From contig JACZJC010000078.1 of assembly GCA_014860745.1 (NCBI GenBank), positions 62,001 through 126,000 of the forward strand: a stretch of DNA of 64,000 bases, written 5' to 3'. This document shows, piece after piece, positions 46,110 through 54,695 of the stretch; position 1 is the first letter of the stretch, and every line of letters begins with the position of its first letter. The position numbers and the translations under genes were made by a program. Under the pieces are notes generated by a model. The model ran no database searches. It was not told where the DNA came from and saw nothing but the letters and a program-made list of their open reading frames with translations. The stretch is from Anaerolineales bacterium. GTDB taxonomy: Bacteria; Chloroflexota; Anaerolineae; Anaerolineales; Villigracilaceae.

Positions 46110-46610
46110 TTAACTTCGCCTGAACATTCCACTAACCGCATTCCAAATTGGACAACGGTCGTACATCCCCAGGAATGCGAGTATGGCGCCGATGCCCACC
46201 ACGAGCCAGTTGCTTGTGGAAATCCCGACCATGACGAAGGCAGCCCCCGCACCCAACCGCAGCATTCGGTCGAATGGTGTGAGCGATACTTTTACTTCCC
46301 GGTCATTTGCCAGCGCCTCGAACAGCGAGCGGTATCCCACTTCGTTTTGTGCGCCTGTTATTCGCCCAACTTCTTTTCCGTTTCGAAGCGTAACAACGGT
46401 TGGAATTCCGAAAACCCGAAATTGCTCGAGAATCTCACGCGAATTATCCGCATTGACTGGTAAAAAAATAATCTTGTCGTTGTATTCTCTTGCAAGTTTA
46501 TCTAGTATTGGTTTCGCCCTCATGCAAGGGACACACCAGGATGCCCAAAAATCAACGATGACCGGTTTGTCCGATTCCGATATTTTTTGTTGGAATTCTG
46601 ATCTATTCAT
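46110..46610 (-). CDS. Thioredoxin fused to a DUF2892 membrane domain
   Basis: A 166-residue fusion. Residues 1-105 form a thioredoxin domain with the redox motif WASWCVPCM (Val replaces the usual Gly of WCGPC) and the cis-Pro in GIPTVVT. Residues about 110-166 form two hydrophobic segments and end in the YDRCPIWNAVSG motif of DUF2892/YgaP-like tails. The fusion would hold a thioredoxin at the cytoplasmic membrane face. The separate DUF2892 gene just upstream suggests the two work together. Confidence 0.88.
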   Translation of the reverse strand: MNRSEFQQKISESDKPVIVDFWASWCVPCMRAKPILDKLAREYNDKIIFLPVNADNSREILEQFRVFGIPTVVTLRNGKEVGRITGAQNEVGYRSLFEALANDREVKVSLTPFDRMLRLGAGAAFVMVGISTSNWLVVGIGAILAFLGMYDRCPIWNAVSGMFRRS

Positions 46611-46622
46611 GGGTTATGAAGG

Positions 46623-46648
46623 GGAGCGGATGGAAGCCCATCCGCTCC
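46623..46648. other. 11-bp hairpin between the two DUF2892-domain genes
   Basis: GGAGCGGATGG (46623-46633) pairs perfectly with CCATCCGCTCC (46638-46648). The T-run is on the plus-strand side, where no gene needs it, so on the minus strand it is a hairpin without T-run between the DUF2892 gene and the fusion gene. Confidence 0.6.
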
Positions 46649-46658
46649 TTTTTCTTTG

Positions 46659-46859
46659 TTATTTTTTATATGTGCTGAATTTGAAAGGCGCGTACAAGGG
46701 ACAGAACGCGACCAAAGCGGTGAGAAGGAAAATTGCGCCAAGCACAACCAGCACAATGCCTAGCGTTCCAGTGACGATACCGCCAAAATAAAGATAGGCG
46801 AACAAGGCTGCCAGAATCACACGGACAATTCGGTCAACATCAGACATATTGCGTTTCAT
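46659..46859 (-). CDS. DUF2892 (YgaP-like) small membrane protein
   Basis: A 66-residue protein with two hydrophobic helices. It begins MKRNMSDVDRIVRVILA and has FCPLYAPFKFSTYKK at the end, the DUF2892 pattern with its conserved Cys-Pro. AAGGAG lies 9 bases before the ATG. It has a long upstream region with palindromes that suggest specific regulation, and precedes the thioredoxin fusion, which carries the same domain. Confidence 0.85.
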   Translation of the reverse strand: MKRNMSDVDRIVRVILAALFAYLYFGGIVTGTLGIVLVVLGAIFLLTALVAFCPLYAPFKFSTYKK

Positions 46860-46923
46860 TGGATATTTCTCCTTGAAAAAAAAATGGATGATTTGCTTAC
46901 ATACACTTGGATAACGTGTGTGA

Positions 46924-46987
46924 GTAATATATTACACAATGAAAATAAAATATGACAAATGTCATAAGATAAGGTTTCATTTGTCAC
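46924..46987 (-). promoter_or_regulatory. Palindromic operator-like cluster upstream of the DUF2892 gene
   Basis: Three elements lie 65-130 bases upstream of the start: the perfect palindrome GTAATATATTAC (46924-46935), the perfect palindrome ATGACAAATGTCAT (46952-46965), and a half-site CATTTGTCAC (46978-46987). The ATGACA-TGTCAT form resembles operators of NarL/LuxR-type response regulators such as DesR; the regulator is not in the window. Binding is inferred. Confidence 0.5.
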
Positions 46988-46992
46988 ACGTA

Positions 46993-47024
46993 AGAAAACG
47001 CCCCTCATCATATTGAAGGGCGTT
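46993..47024 (-). terminator. Terminator of the DegV gene
   Basis: On the minus strand AACGCCC pairs with GGGCGTT, with inner TCA/TGA pairs, followed by TTTTCTT. It lies 26 bases downstream of the degV stop. Confidence 0.8.
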
Positions 47025-47049
47025 AAAAAAATTCATGAAGCCAGGATTA

Positions 47050-47904
47050 TCACTCCTCAAACATGTACGCCAAACCCACGGTACCCGGTCCGGCGTGAGT
47101 ACCAACCACCGGACTTACTTCTGTAAATACAGCTTCCACTGCTGAGAGTTCTGCGGATGCTCGATCCAGCAATTTTTTCGCATCGTCGGCTGCATTTGCA
47201 TGCAAGGTTGCAATACGAATATTCGACTTTCCTTTCACCTGCTCCGACACCAGCTCAAGGATTCGGTCATGCGCCTTGCTCTTTGTGCGGATACGATCCA
47301 CTCCTTCCACTTTTCCGTCCTTCAGTGCGAGGATCGGTTTAAGGTTTAATGCCGAGCCGATAAACCGTTGTGCTCCGCCGATCCGCCCGCCGCGGTGCAG
47401 GAACTCGAGCGTGTCTACAGCAAAAAAGACACCCGTTCGTTTATGCGCGTTTTCAGCCAGCGAAACACAAGCCGCCAGGCTTGCCCCTGACTCTCTTGCA
47501 CGGGCTGCGGCAAGTACCTGAAATCCCAAGGCCATCGCTGTCGACTGGCTATCGACGAGGGTTACCCTCCCGCCGGCGGTCTCCATCATTTCCTTCGCCT
47601 GAATTGCAGATTGCAGGGTGCCGGAAAGTTTCGACGATATGAAAATCCCCAATACATCCAGGTTCTGATCGACCAGTTCCTGAAAAGCAGATTGCATGGT
47701 TGCAGGTGATACTTGTGAGGTGGATGGCATGGTCTTGGCGGTCTTCAACCGATTGTAAAATTCAACTGGTTGAATATCCACTCCGTCACGAAATGTTTCG
47801 TTATCCCAGATTAAAACCTGGGGAGTGACTGTGATGTTATGCTTTTCAAGAATTTCCGCTGGAATATAGGCCGTGCTATCTGTAACGATTGCGAATTTTG
47901 ACAT
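47050..47904 (-). CDS. DegV family fatty acid-binding protein
   Basis: A 284-residue DegV protein starting MSKFAIVTDSTAYIP behind GGAGGAAG; longer in-frame starts lack a binding site. The conserved blocks are IVTDSTAYIPAEIL, TSQVSPATMQSAF, IFISSKLSGTLQSA, VTLVDSQSTAMALGFQV and SPVVGTHAGPGTVGLAYM. DegV/FakB proteins hold a fatty acid for phosphorylation by FakA and feed exogenous fatty acids into phospholipids; no fakA is in the window. It is divergent from mreB. Confidence 0.9.
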   Translation of the reverse strand: MSKFAIVTDSTAYIPAEILEKHNITVTPQVLIWDNETFRDGVDIQPVEFYNRLKTAKTMPSTSQVSPATMQSAFQELVDQNLDVLGIFISSKLSGTLQSAIQAKEMMETAGGRVTLVDSQSTAMALGFQVLAAARARESGASLAACVSLAENAHKRTGVFFAVDTLEFLHRGGRIGGAQRFIGSALNLKPILALKDGKVEGVDRIRTKSKAHDRILELVSEQVKGKSNIRIATLHANAADDAKKLLDRASAELSAVEAVFTEVSPVVGTHAGPGTVGLAYMFEE

Positions 47905-47973
47905 AGCTTCCTCCAATGATTTGAATGATATTCCGCCCATTTTACCCCCCTTCGAAAGTCCCAGGCTGGGAAA

Positions 47974-48000
47974 TTTACATTTTTATGCTCATGGTATAAT
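47974..48000 (+). promoter_or_regulatory. Promoter of the mre-min cluster
   Basis: TTTACA (47974) and TATAAT (47995-48000) with a TGG just before the hexamer make an extended -10 promoter; the spacer is 15 bases. The leader to mreB is about 160 bases and has no clear regulatory fold. A 16-codon frame at 48070 has only a weak binding site. Confidence 0.6.
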
Positions 48001-48166
48001 AAAAAAAGTTTGGAGTTCAATAATTTTTATCCACGGATCCACGCAAAACCCGCATGCCGGATTGAAAAAATGCCCAGGCGGTTGTACCTCAAAAAACTAG
48101 TACTCGAAACCCGATCATAAAAGCTTGAAATTGAAGCTGTATGAAAACCCTACGTAGGAGCCAATT

Positions 48167-49237
48167 TTGGCCTTCAACCCTATTAACTGGCTTCTAGGCC
48201 TTTTTTCTCTCGACATTGCCATTGACCTTGGCACAGCGAACACCCTGGTTCATGTTCGTAATAAAGGCATCGTCATTAATGAACCTTCCTGGGTTACGGT
48301 CGATAAAAAACTGCGGCAGCCATTGGCAATCGGCCTCGAAGCCAAGGAAATGGTCGGGCGCACTCCGGGCAATGTGGTCGTGGTGCGTCCCATCCGCGAT
48401 GGAGTCATTGCGGAATTCGATGTCACCCAGATCATGCTCGAATACTTTATCGGCAAAGTCCACGAGCAAAGCATCGTGCCTTTACCTCGTCCGCGTGTCA
48501 TAATTGGCCTTCCCACCGGTGTAACGGAAGTTGAAAAACGCGCAGTATATGATGCTGTCATGGCGTCCGGTGCACGTCAGGCTATGTTGATCGAGGAACC
48601 GATCGCGGCCGCGCTGGGGGCTGGTCTGCCGATTGGGGAGATTCGCGGCTCGATGGTGGTCGACATTGGCGGCGGCACCACCGAGGTGGCAGTCATGTCC
48701 ATGAGCGGTGTGGTGGCTTCCCGCTCTTTACGCGTGGCCGGCGATGAAATGGACCAGGACATTGTTCAATACCTTCGCAATAAATATAATATGTTGATCG
48801 GCGAAGGCATTGCCGAACAGATCAAATGGCAGATCGGGTCCGCGTATCCCTTACAGCCTGAAAAAACGATGGAAGTCCGCGGCCGAAACCTTGTCACCGG
48901 TTTGCCGGAAACCATAGAAGTTTCGTCGGTTGAAATCCGCGAAGCCCTCTCTGGTTCCGTACAAGTCATCATAGATACCGTACGCGATGCGCTGGATGAA
49001 ATCCCCCCTGAAATTGTCTCCGATTTGATGGATATTGGTATTTGTCTTGCGGGTGGTGGAGCGCTTCTGCAAGGGCTGGCGGAACGGTTGACCGATGAAT
49101 TAAAACTGCGTGTCTGGGTTGCAGAAGACCCACTGACTTGTGTGGCGCGAGGCGCGGCAATGATCTTCGAGGACCTTGATACTCTTGGACGTTACCTGGT
49201 TGGTTTGGAACGCGGTAGTACGCGCCATGTTGGGTAG
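48167..49237 (+). CDS. mreB: Rod shape-determining protein MreB
   Basis: A 356-residue actin homologue starting at TTG behind TAGGAG. The phosphate 1 loop is LDIAIDLGTANTLVHVRNKGIV; phosphate 2 is SMVVDIGGGTTEVAVMSM; the adenosine motif is ICLAGGGALLQGLAERL. MreB forms membrane-bound filaments that guide lateral wall synthesis by RodA/PBP2. It leads a plus-strand run with mreC, mreD, mrdA, minCDE and rodA. The N-terminal NWLLGLFSL is a probable amphipathic membrane anchor. Confidence 0.96.
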   Translation: MAFNPINWLLGLFSLDIAIDLGTANTLVHVRNKGIVINEPSWVTVDKKLRQPLAIGLEAKEMVGRTPGNVVVVRPIRDGVIAEFDVTQIMLEYFIGKVHEQSIVPLPRPRVIIGLPTGVTEVEKRAVYDAVMASGARQAMLIEEPIAAALGAGLPIGEIRGSMVVDIGGGTTEVAVMSMSGVVASRSLRVAGDEMDQDIVQYLRNKYNMLIGEGIAEQIKWQIGSAYPLQPEKTMEVRGRNLVTGLPETIEVSSVEIREALSGSVQVIIDTVRDALDEIPPEIVSDLMDIGICLAGGGALLQGLAERLTDELKLRVWVAEDPLTCVARGAAMIFEDLDTLGRYLVGLERGSTRHVG

Positions 49238-49276
49238 AAGGAAAAGCGAAGGCCTCATCGGCCGGGGCTTGCTAAA

Positions 49277-50113
49277 ATGAACTCCCGTTCTTTACAAACG
49301 ACAATCATTTTTCTGGTGGTGGGGGGGATTCTTGCCTTGTCGCTGGGCGGCTTTTTTGGTTCCGCTTCGCGGCAATTTAACTCTGTCCTAATCGACATTC
49401 AAACCTGGTTTTCCTCCCGCTTTACCGGCCTGCAGGATTTTATTACCGCGCCCCGCGATATCGTTTCCCTGCGTAACCGTAATGCCGAATTGGAAACGCA
49501 GGTTTCACAGCTGCAGGCTCAGGTGATCGAACTTCAGCAACGGGTAAACGAGACCGAGATCCTGGCTGCCTTGGTAGATTTCTCGCGCTCGAACCCGGAG
49601 AGTACATATAAGGCCGCAGCTGTTATCGGCCGTGATCCAAGCCCATTCCTGCATTACATCATCATCAATCGTGGCTCGAATGATGATATTCGCCGAGGTA
49701 TGCCCGTAGTGACAAACCAAGGCCTGGTTGGCCGCGTGGATGCGGTCATCGCGGATGCGGCCCGCGTGCAATTGATAACGGACCCGGCATCATCTGTAAA
49801 TGTCTATTTGCAAAACGCGGAAACAAGCGCCGTAGCCTTCGGTTCCGTCACCGGAGATATTTCTCTCGATATGATCTCGCAAAATTCAACCGTTGAGTCG
49901 GGCGATCTTATCCTGACCTCCGGTCTGGGCGGCGGCTATCCGTCGGATCTGATCATTGGTCAGGTCGTTACGATTCGCAGCCTGGAATTTGAGTTGTTCC
50001 AACAGGCCACAGTCCAGCCTGCTGTGGATTTTACCCGCCTCGAGATCGTGCTCGTAATTACCAACTTCCGCCCGGTGGATATCACCCCCCTCGAGCCATT
50101 GCCATCCCCATAG
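49277..50113 (+). CDS. mreC: Rod shape-determining protein MreC
   Basis: A 278-residue MreC: an N-terminal anchor (about residues 9-28), a coiled-coil (SLRNRNAELETQVSQLQAQVIELQQRV near residue 57), and a beta domain with AAVIGRDPSPFLHYIIINRGSNDDIRRGMPVV and GLGGGYPSDLIIGQV. It links the MreB filament side to PBP2 and activates it. It sits 39 bases after mreB. Confidence 0.95.
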   Translation: MNSRSLQTTIIFLVVGGILALSLGGFFGSASRQFNSVLIDIQTWFSSRFTGLQDFITAPRDIVSLRNRNAELETQVSQLQAQVIELQQRVNETEILAALVDFSRSNPESTYKAAAVIGRDPSPFLHYIIINRGSNDDIRRGMPVVTNQGLVGRVDAVIADAARVQLITDPASSVNVYLQNAETSAVAFGSVTGDISLDMISQNSTVESGDLILTSGLGGGYPSDLIIGQVVTIRSLEFELFQQATVQPAVDFTRLEIVLVITNFRPVDITPLEPLPSP

Positions 50114-50123
50114 TTTTATCAAC

Positions 50124-50624
50124 ATGCGAAATTTGATTGCATATCCTTTGCTTGGCCTGGCCGTCATCTTCCAGTCTGCCATTATCAGCCAGGTAAAATT
50201 AATATCCGGTTATGCCGACCTGCCGCTAATGATCCTGGCGGTATGGGCGCTGCAGGATCGCGTCAAATCAGCTTGGCATTGGGCGGCGGTGACGTGTGTG
50301 ATGGTTGGTTTTGTTTCCAGCATGCCATGGCCGGTTGTGGCGGCGGGGTACCTCGGTGTGGTTTATTTTGCGCAGATTTTACAGCGGCGTGTATGGCAGG
50401 CTCCTTTGCTAGCTGTGTTTAGTGTTATATTTCTGGGAACGTTGTTCATCCATTTGTTGTCGTTTGCCGTGTTGCGTGTTTCGGGCACACCCTTTGCATT
50501 TGACGATGTGATCGGATTGATAACATTGCCAAGTTTGCTGCTAAACATGTTGTTCTCGATCCCCATCTATGCACTTGTGCGGGATCTGGCGCGTTGGGTG
50601 TATCCGTTCGAGGAGTATGAATGA
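50124..50624 (+). CDS. mreD: Rod shape-determining protein MreD
   Basis: A 166-residue protein with about five hydrophobic segments (AYPLLGLAVIFQSAIISQV, LMILAVWALQ). Position between mreC and mrdA and length are decisive, as MreD sequences vary greatly. Its stop overlaps the mrdA start by ATGA. It is a membrane part of the elongasome. Confidence 0.88.
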   Translation: MRNLIAYPLLGLAVIFQSAIISQVKLISGYADLPLMILAVWALQDRVKSAWHWAAVTCVMVGFVSSMPWPVVAAGYLGVVYFAQILQRRVWQAPLLAVFSVIFLGTLFIHLLSFAVLRVSGTPFAFDDVIGLITLPSLLLNMLFSIPIYALVRDLARWVYPFEEYE

Positions 50625-52819
50625 GTTCCGGTTCTGCATCAAGCCACGTTCGATTCGAAACGTGGCGGCTTTCAGTGATTTACATGGTTGTATTCCTGGC
50701 CCTGGGTGGTCTTCTTTTCAGGCTTGTAAATTTGCAGGTGTTCGAAGGCTCCAACTGGTCGCTGCAAGCGGTCGATAACTTCACCTACGAGGTCAGCGTA
50801 CCGGCCCCGCGTGGCATCATTTACGACCGTAATGGCTACATTCTTGCGCGCAACCTGGCTTCGTATAATATTGTCATCACCCCGGCAGAATTACCTGCGG
50901 ATGATTCAGATATTCAACGTGTTTATCGCGAGCTTTCAGTGTTGATCGATGCTCCCGTGGGCGGGCCGGTGACGGACGAGTCTTTGGAAGAAGCGAAGTT
51001 ATTCGCCGCATGTGTGCCGGGACCTGGCATTGCTCAAATGGTGGCATTGCAGGATACACTCGCCCCTTTCAGCCCTGTCAAAGTGAAATGCAATGTATCT
51101 GAGGAAATTGCCCGGATCGTGGAAGAAAAATCGGTGGACTGGCCCGGCGTGGAGGTCGAGGTTGAGCCGATCCGCGATTATCCGACAGGCTCATTGACCG
51201 CTCATCTGATCGGCTTCCTCGGCCCTATCCCCGCATTGTTTGAAGACGAATACCGCGCCCAGGGATTTATCCCCAACCGCGACAAGATCGGTTATGCGGG
51301 TGTGGAAGATTCCCTTCAGGATATTTTGGCCGGGCGGAATGGTTTGCGCGTGGTGCAGGTGGATGTGGCCGGGCAGGAGATTCGTAATCTGGAACCTCCC
51401 ATTCAGGCGGTTCCGGGTCATAACGTTTACCTGACCATTGATACCCGATTACAAGCCGCCGCTGAGGCGACTCTTCTGGAAGAGATTCGGTTTTGGAATA
51501 CCTATTTCAACCGCGTCCGAATTTCAAGCGGGGTGATCATTGCCATGAATCCGAAAACAGGCGAGATCCTTGCAATGACTTCCTATCCAAGTTACGAAAA
51601 TAACCGTTTCACTCGGATTATTCCTTCTTATTATTACGAACAGTTGAGTCAGGATCCGCGAAAACCATTGTTGAATAATGCGATTTCAGCTGAATACCCG
51701 CCAGGCTCGGTTTTTAAGTTATCAACCGCAACGGGAGCCATCAACGAAGGTGTGGTTGACCTGGATGACATTATCCAGGCGCCGGGGCAGCTGCTGCTGT
51801 GTGAACGATTCAACCCCAATGATATTTGTACCGAAAATAATACCCGTCCTTTCGTGGACCATATTTTTGAACAACGTCCGGAGGGCTTCGGAGCTGTGAC
51901 ATTCCTGCAGTGCATTGCGTTTTCGAGCAATGTGTGTTTTTACAAGCTCGGCGGCGGCTACGAGGATGAGATTAATCCCGGGCTGGGCGTTGAGCGCCTT
52001 AAACAATATGCTCGCGCGCTTGGATACGACGAGACGACAGGCATCGAGTTAAAGGGCGAACAGGACGGCCTGATACCGGACCCGCAGTGGAAGCGTATCA
52101 ACACGGGCGAAAACTGGTCTACGGGAGATACTTATATCGCCAGCGTGGGACAGGGATATGTGCTTACCACCCCTCTTCAGGTGTTGATGTCTGGCGCTGT
52201 CATTGCGAATAGCGGCAAAATGATGCAGCCTACAATCGTCCGTGAGGTAACAGACGGTGATGGCAATGTCGTGCCGATATGGTTCAACCCCAATGACTTC
52301 ACCGTCACTGAATTTGAAACGGAAGGCAGCTATCAAATCTCGCCATTTACTCCAAATCTGCGCTGGGATGTGACGGTCGACCCGCTGATTCAGGCTTACT
52401 CGTGTGATGAGATTTATTGCAGCCTCGATGAGGAGAATTTAAAAATCATCCGGCCGGAGTCTATTCAGGCAGTCCGCGAAGGAACCCGCCTGGCAGTGAC
52501 CGCCGCGCTGTTCGGTACGCTGAATGACCTTTTCGGTGATTATCCAATCGCAGTGGCCGGCAAGACGGGAACAGCGGAATATTGTGATGATGTCGCCCGG
52601 GCTGCCGACCGTTGTGCCTTTGGCGCGTGGCCCACACATTCGTGGACGCTTGCGTATGCTCCCTATGACGACCCTGAGATCATAGTACTTGCATTTGCCT
52701 ACAATGGCGGCGAAGGAGCAAGCGTGGCCGGCCCAATGGTGGAGCGCGTTATCCGGTCTTATTTTGAGATCAAAGCCATTGATATTGCAGCGCAGGGTGA
52801 AGCTCCCGCGGCTCCGTAG
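50621..52819 (+). CDS. mrdA: Penicillin-binding protein 2 (peptidoglycan transpeptidase)
   Basis: A 732-residue class B PBP. It has an N-terminal anchor (about residues 17-38), a pedestal domain (PAPRGIIYDRNGYILARN), and a transpeptidase domain with SxxK in PPGSVFKLSTATGA near residue 365, SxN in FSSNVCFYKLGGG near residue 437, and KTG in AVAGKTGTAEYC near residue 645. It makes the crosslinks of lateral wall peptidoglycan with RodA. Several cysteines lie near the active-site region (CERFNPNDIC, LQCIAFSSNVC, SCDEIYC), so structural disulfides outside the membrane are possible. Confidence 0.94.
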   Translation: MSSGSASSHVRFETWRLSVIYMVVFLALGGLLFRLVNLQVFEGSNWSLQAVDNFTYEVSVPAPRGIIYDRNGYILARNLASYNIVITPAELPADDSDIQRVYRELSVLIDAPVGGPVTDESLEEAKLFAACVPGPGIAQMVALQDTLAPFSPVKVKCNVSEEIARIVEEKSVDWPGVEVEVEPIRDYPTGSLTAHLIGFLGPIPALFEDEYRAQGFIPNRDKIGYAGVEDSLQDILAGRNGLRVVQVDVAGQEIRNLEPPIQAVPGHNVYLTIDTRLQAAAEATLLEEIRFWNTYFNRVRISSGVIIAMNPKTGEILAMTSYPSYENNRFTRIIPSYYYEQLSQDPRKPLLNNAISAEYPPGSVFKLSTATGAINEGVVDLDDIIQAPGQLLLCERFNPNDICTENNTRPFVDHIFEQRPEGFGAVTFLQCIAFSSNVCFYKLGGGYEDEINPGLGVERLKQYARALGYDETTGIELKGEQDGLIPDPQWKRINTGENWSTGDTYIASVGQGYVLTTPLQVLMSGAVIANSGKMMQPTIVREVTDGDGNVVPIWFNPNDFTVTEFETEGSYQISPFTPNLRWDVTVDPLIQAYSCDEIYCSLDEENLKIIRPESIQAVREGTRLAVTAALFGTLNDLFGDYPIAVAGKTGTAEYCDDVARAADRCAFGAWPTHSWTLAYAPYDDPEIIVLAFAYNGGEGASVAGPMVERVIRSYFEIKAIDIAAQGEAPAAP

Positions 52820-52847
52820 TTGAAGCATTTTCATCAGGTATAATTCC

Positions 52848-53555
52848 ATGGAATTAGTATTGGTGAACGATTTCATGGAACCAACAACATCTCTCGTCCA
52901 AATCAAGGGAATACGCGACGGTCTCCTTGCGACATTCTCGGATGCGCCCTGGGAGGACCAGCGTGCCGCCTTGTTGACGCAGATCGATGAACGACCGTCT
53001 TTTTTCCAGGGTGCGCGTCTGGCCATGGATGTTGGCCCGCAAATTCTAAAAGTGAACGACCTGGTGGATTTACGAGACCACCTTTCGGAACGGAACGTGG
53101 TTTTGTGGGCGGTCGTCAGCGAATCCCCGACAACTGAGCAGACATCGCAATTGCTCGGCCTGGCCACGCGAATTTCAAAACCGAGGCCGGAAGAACAGAG
53201 ACAAATCGCTGATACAATCACGGATGACACCGCGCTCTTCATCAATAAAACCGTCCGCTCAGGGACGCGCATAGAATTTCCCGGGCATATTGTGATTGTC
53301 GGCGACGTCAATCCGGGCGCGGAAATCGTTGCCGAAGGCAACGTCATCGTTTGGGGACGGGTGCGCGGTATGATCCATGCCGGCGCAAAAGGCGACCGCT
53401 CAGCTTTTATCTGCGCGCTCGACCTTTCGGCAAACCAGCTGCGAATCGCGGATGAAGTTTCCGCTTCACTCAAACCGCAAAAGGAACCGCAGCCCGAGAT
53501 CGCCAGTATTAATAGTGAAGGACATTTGCAAGCCGAACTCTGGCAAACCGGCTAA
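52848..53555 (+). CDS. minC: Septum site-determining protein MinC
   Basis: A 235-residue MinC. The N-terminal domain (LVQIKGIRDGLLATFSDAPWEDQRAAL, FFQGARLAMDVGPQIL) contacts FtsZ; the C-terminal beta-helix (VRSGTRIEFPGHIVIVGDVNPGAEIVAEGNVIVWGRVRGMIHAGAKGD) dimerises and binds MinD. The first ATG follows AGGTATAATTCC; an ATG nine codons later (MEPTTSL) behind GGTGA is an equally possible start. With MinD it blocks FtsZ ring formation away from midcell. Confidence 0.93.
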   Translation: MELVLVNDFMEPTTSLVQIKGIRDGLLATFSDAPWEDQRAALLTQIDERPSFFQGARLAMDVGPQILKVNDLVDLRDHLSERNVVLWAVVSESPTTEQTSQLLGLATRISKPRPEEQRQIADTITDDTALFINKTVRSGTRIEFPGHIVIVGDVNPGAEIVAEGNVIVWGRVRGMIHAGAKGDRSAFICALDLSANQLRIADEVSASLKPQKEPQPEIASINSEGHLQAELWQTG

Positions 53556-53575
53556 CTCATCGATTAGGAATAAAT

Positions 53576-54373
53576 ATGGCAGCTCAAGTAATAACAATAA
53601 CATCTGGAAAAGGCGGAGTAGGGAAGACTACCGCTGTTGCAAATCTTGCCAATGCCCTTGCCATGGACGGGAAAAAGGTTGTCTGCATCGATGGGGATAT
53701 CGGCCTTCGTAACCTGGATGTTGTCATGGGTCTCGAAAATCGCATCGTATACGACATCGTGGATGTGATTGAAGGTCGTTGTAAATTAAAGCAGGCGATG
53801 ATCCGCGACAAACACTATCCGGATATGTACCTGATTCCAGCCGCGCAGACACGCGACAAAAATGCGGTTTCACCATCGGATATGGTCCGCATCTGCAACG
53901 ACCTGAGAGCTGATTCTGAGTTCGTCCTCATCGACTCACCCGCCGGCATCGAACGCGGTTTCCGAAATGCTATCGCGGCGGCAGACCGCGTCCTCGTAGT
54001 GACCAACCCCGAGGTCAGCGCGGTGCGCGATGCGGACAGAGTGGTGGGAATCCTGGAGGCCGAAGAGAAAGGGACACCGCACCTGATCATTAATCGGTTG
54101 AATTCAGCATTGGTCAAAAACAACGACATGCTTTCTGCCGAGGATGTGTTGGATTTATTGGGAATTCAGTTGATCGGTATTGTTCCAGAAGATGAGACTG
54201 TCATCATAGGCTCCAATCGCGGCGCTCCTGTTGTCACCGATAACAAAAGCCGCGCAGGGATGGCTTTTCGAAATATCGCCAAACGCCTGCAGGGTATCGA
54301 TGTGCCTTTTATGGATCTCGATCACCAGAGTGGATTGTGGGGCGCCATCCAGCGGTTGGCGGGGAGGAAGTGA
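53576..54373 (+). CDS. minD: Septum site-determining protein MinD
   Basis: A 265-residue ParA/MinD ATPase. The deviant Walker A SGKGGVGKTTAVANL lies near residue 10, switch I and II in DGDIGLRNLDVVMGLENR and VLIDSPAGIERGF. The C-terminal GLWGAIQRLAGRK is the amphipathic membrane-targeting helix that lets ATP-bound MinD sit on the membrane. It recruits MinC and is stimulated by MinE, encoded on both sides. It starts 20 bases after minC. Confidence 0.96.
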   Translation: MAAQVITITSGKGGVGKTTAVANLANALAMDGKKVVCIDGDIGLRNLDVVMGLENRIVYDIVDVIEGRCKLKQAMIRDKHYPDMYLIPAAQTRDKNAVSPSDMVRICNDLRADSEFVLIDSPAGIERGFRNAIAAADRVLVVTNPEVSAVRDADRVVGILEAEEKGTPHLIINRLNSALVKNNDMLSAEDVLDLLGIQLIGIVPEDETVIIGSNRGAPVVTDNKSRAGMAFRNIAKRLQGIDVPFMDLDHQSGLWGAIQRLAGRK

Positions 54374-54374
54374 A

Positions 54375-54626
54375 ATGAACTTCTTCACACGAAAAAAGAG
54401 CGCCGTTAGCGCCAAGGAACGTTTACAGCTTGTGCTTGTGCATGACCGCACCGACCTGACTCCCGCCCAGTTGGAATCCTTGAAGGATGACCTGCTAAAA
54501 GCCATCTCGAATTATATCGATATAGACCCCGATGCCGTTCAGATCGGGTTGGAACGCGACGGGCGCTCCCAGCGGCTTGTCGCGGATATCCCCCTGCGGA
54601 ACGTGGCGCGCCACCGCACAGGTTGA
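54375..54626 (+). CDS. minE: Cell division topological specificity factor MinE
   Basis: An 83-residue MinE. MNFFTRKKSAVSAKERL is the N-terminal membrane-binding and MinD-contact segment; RLQLVLVHDRTDLTPAQLESLKDDLL is the MinD-interacting strand/helix; the remainder is the dimerising topological domain. It starts one base after the minD stop with the ribosome binding site inside minD (GAGGAAG). It triggers MinD ATP hydrolysis to set up oscillation or a gradient. Confidence 0.94.
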   Translation: MNFFTRKKSAVSAKERLQLVLVHDRTDLTPAQLESLKDDLLKAISNYIDIDPDAVQIGLERDGRSQRLVADIPLRNVARHRTG

Positions 54627-54646
54627 TCTTTTTTATAACCCTGGAG

Positions 54647-54692
54647 ACACGGATCGGCCTGAGCAAATCAAGGGTTTCATCCGTGTTTTTTT
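54647..54692 (+). terminator. Hairpin with T-run between minE and rodA
   Basis: ACACGGAT (54647-54654) pairs with ATCCGTGT (54679-54686) and TTTTTT follows, right up to the rodA ATG. It may attenuate transcription into rodA. The right arm belongs to a short sequence (TTTCATCCGTGTTT) also present, inverted, at 34307-34320. Confidence 0.55.
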
Positions 54693-54695
54693 ATT

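Noticed and set aside
48070-48120. A 16-codon frame in the mreB leader
   Set aside because: Only a weak GGA is found upstream and no alternative pairing or terminator is present, so an attenuator is not supported.
52439-53473. A 344-codon minus-strand frame opposite mrdA and minC
   Set aside because: It spans the end of one certain gene and most of another and shows Ser/Arg-rich antisense composition.
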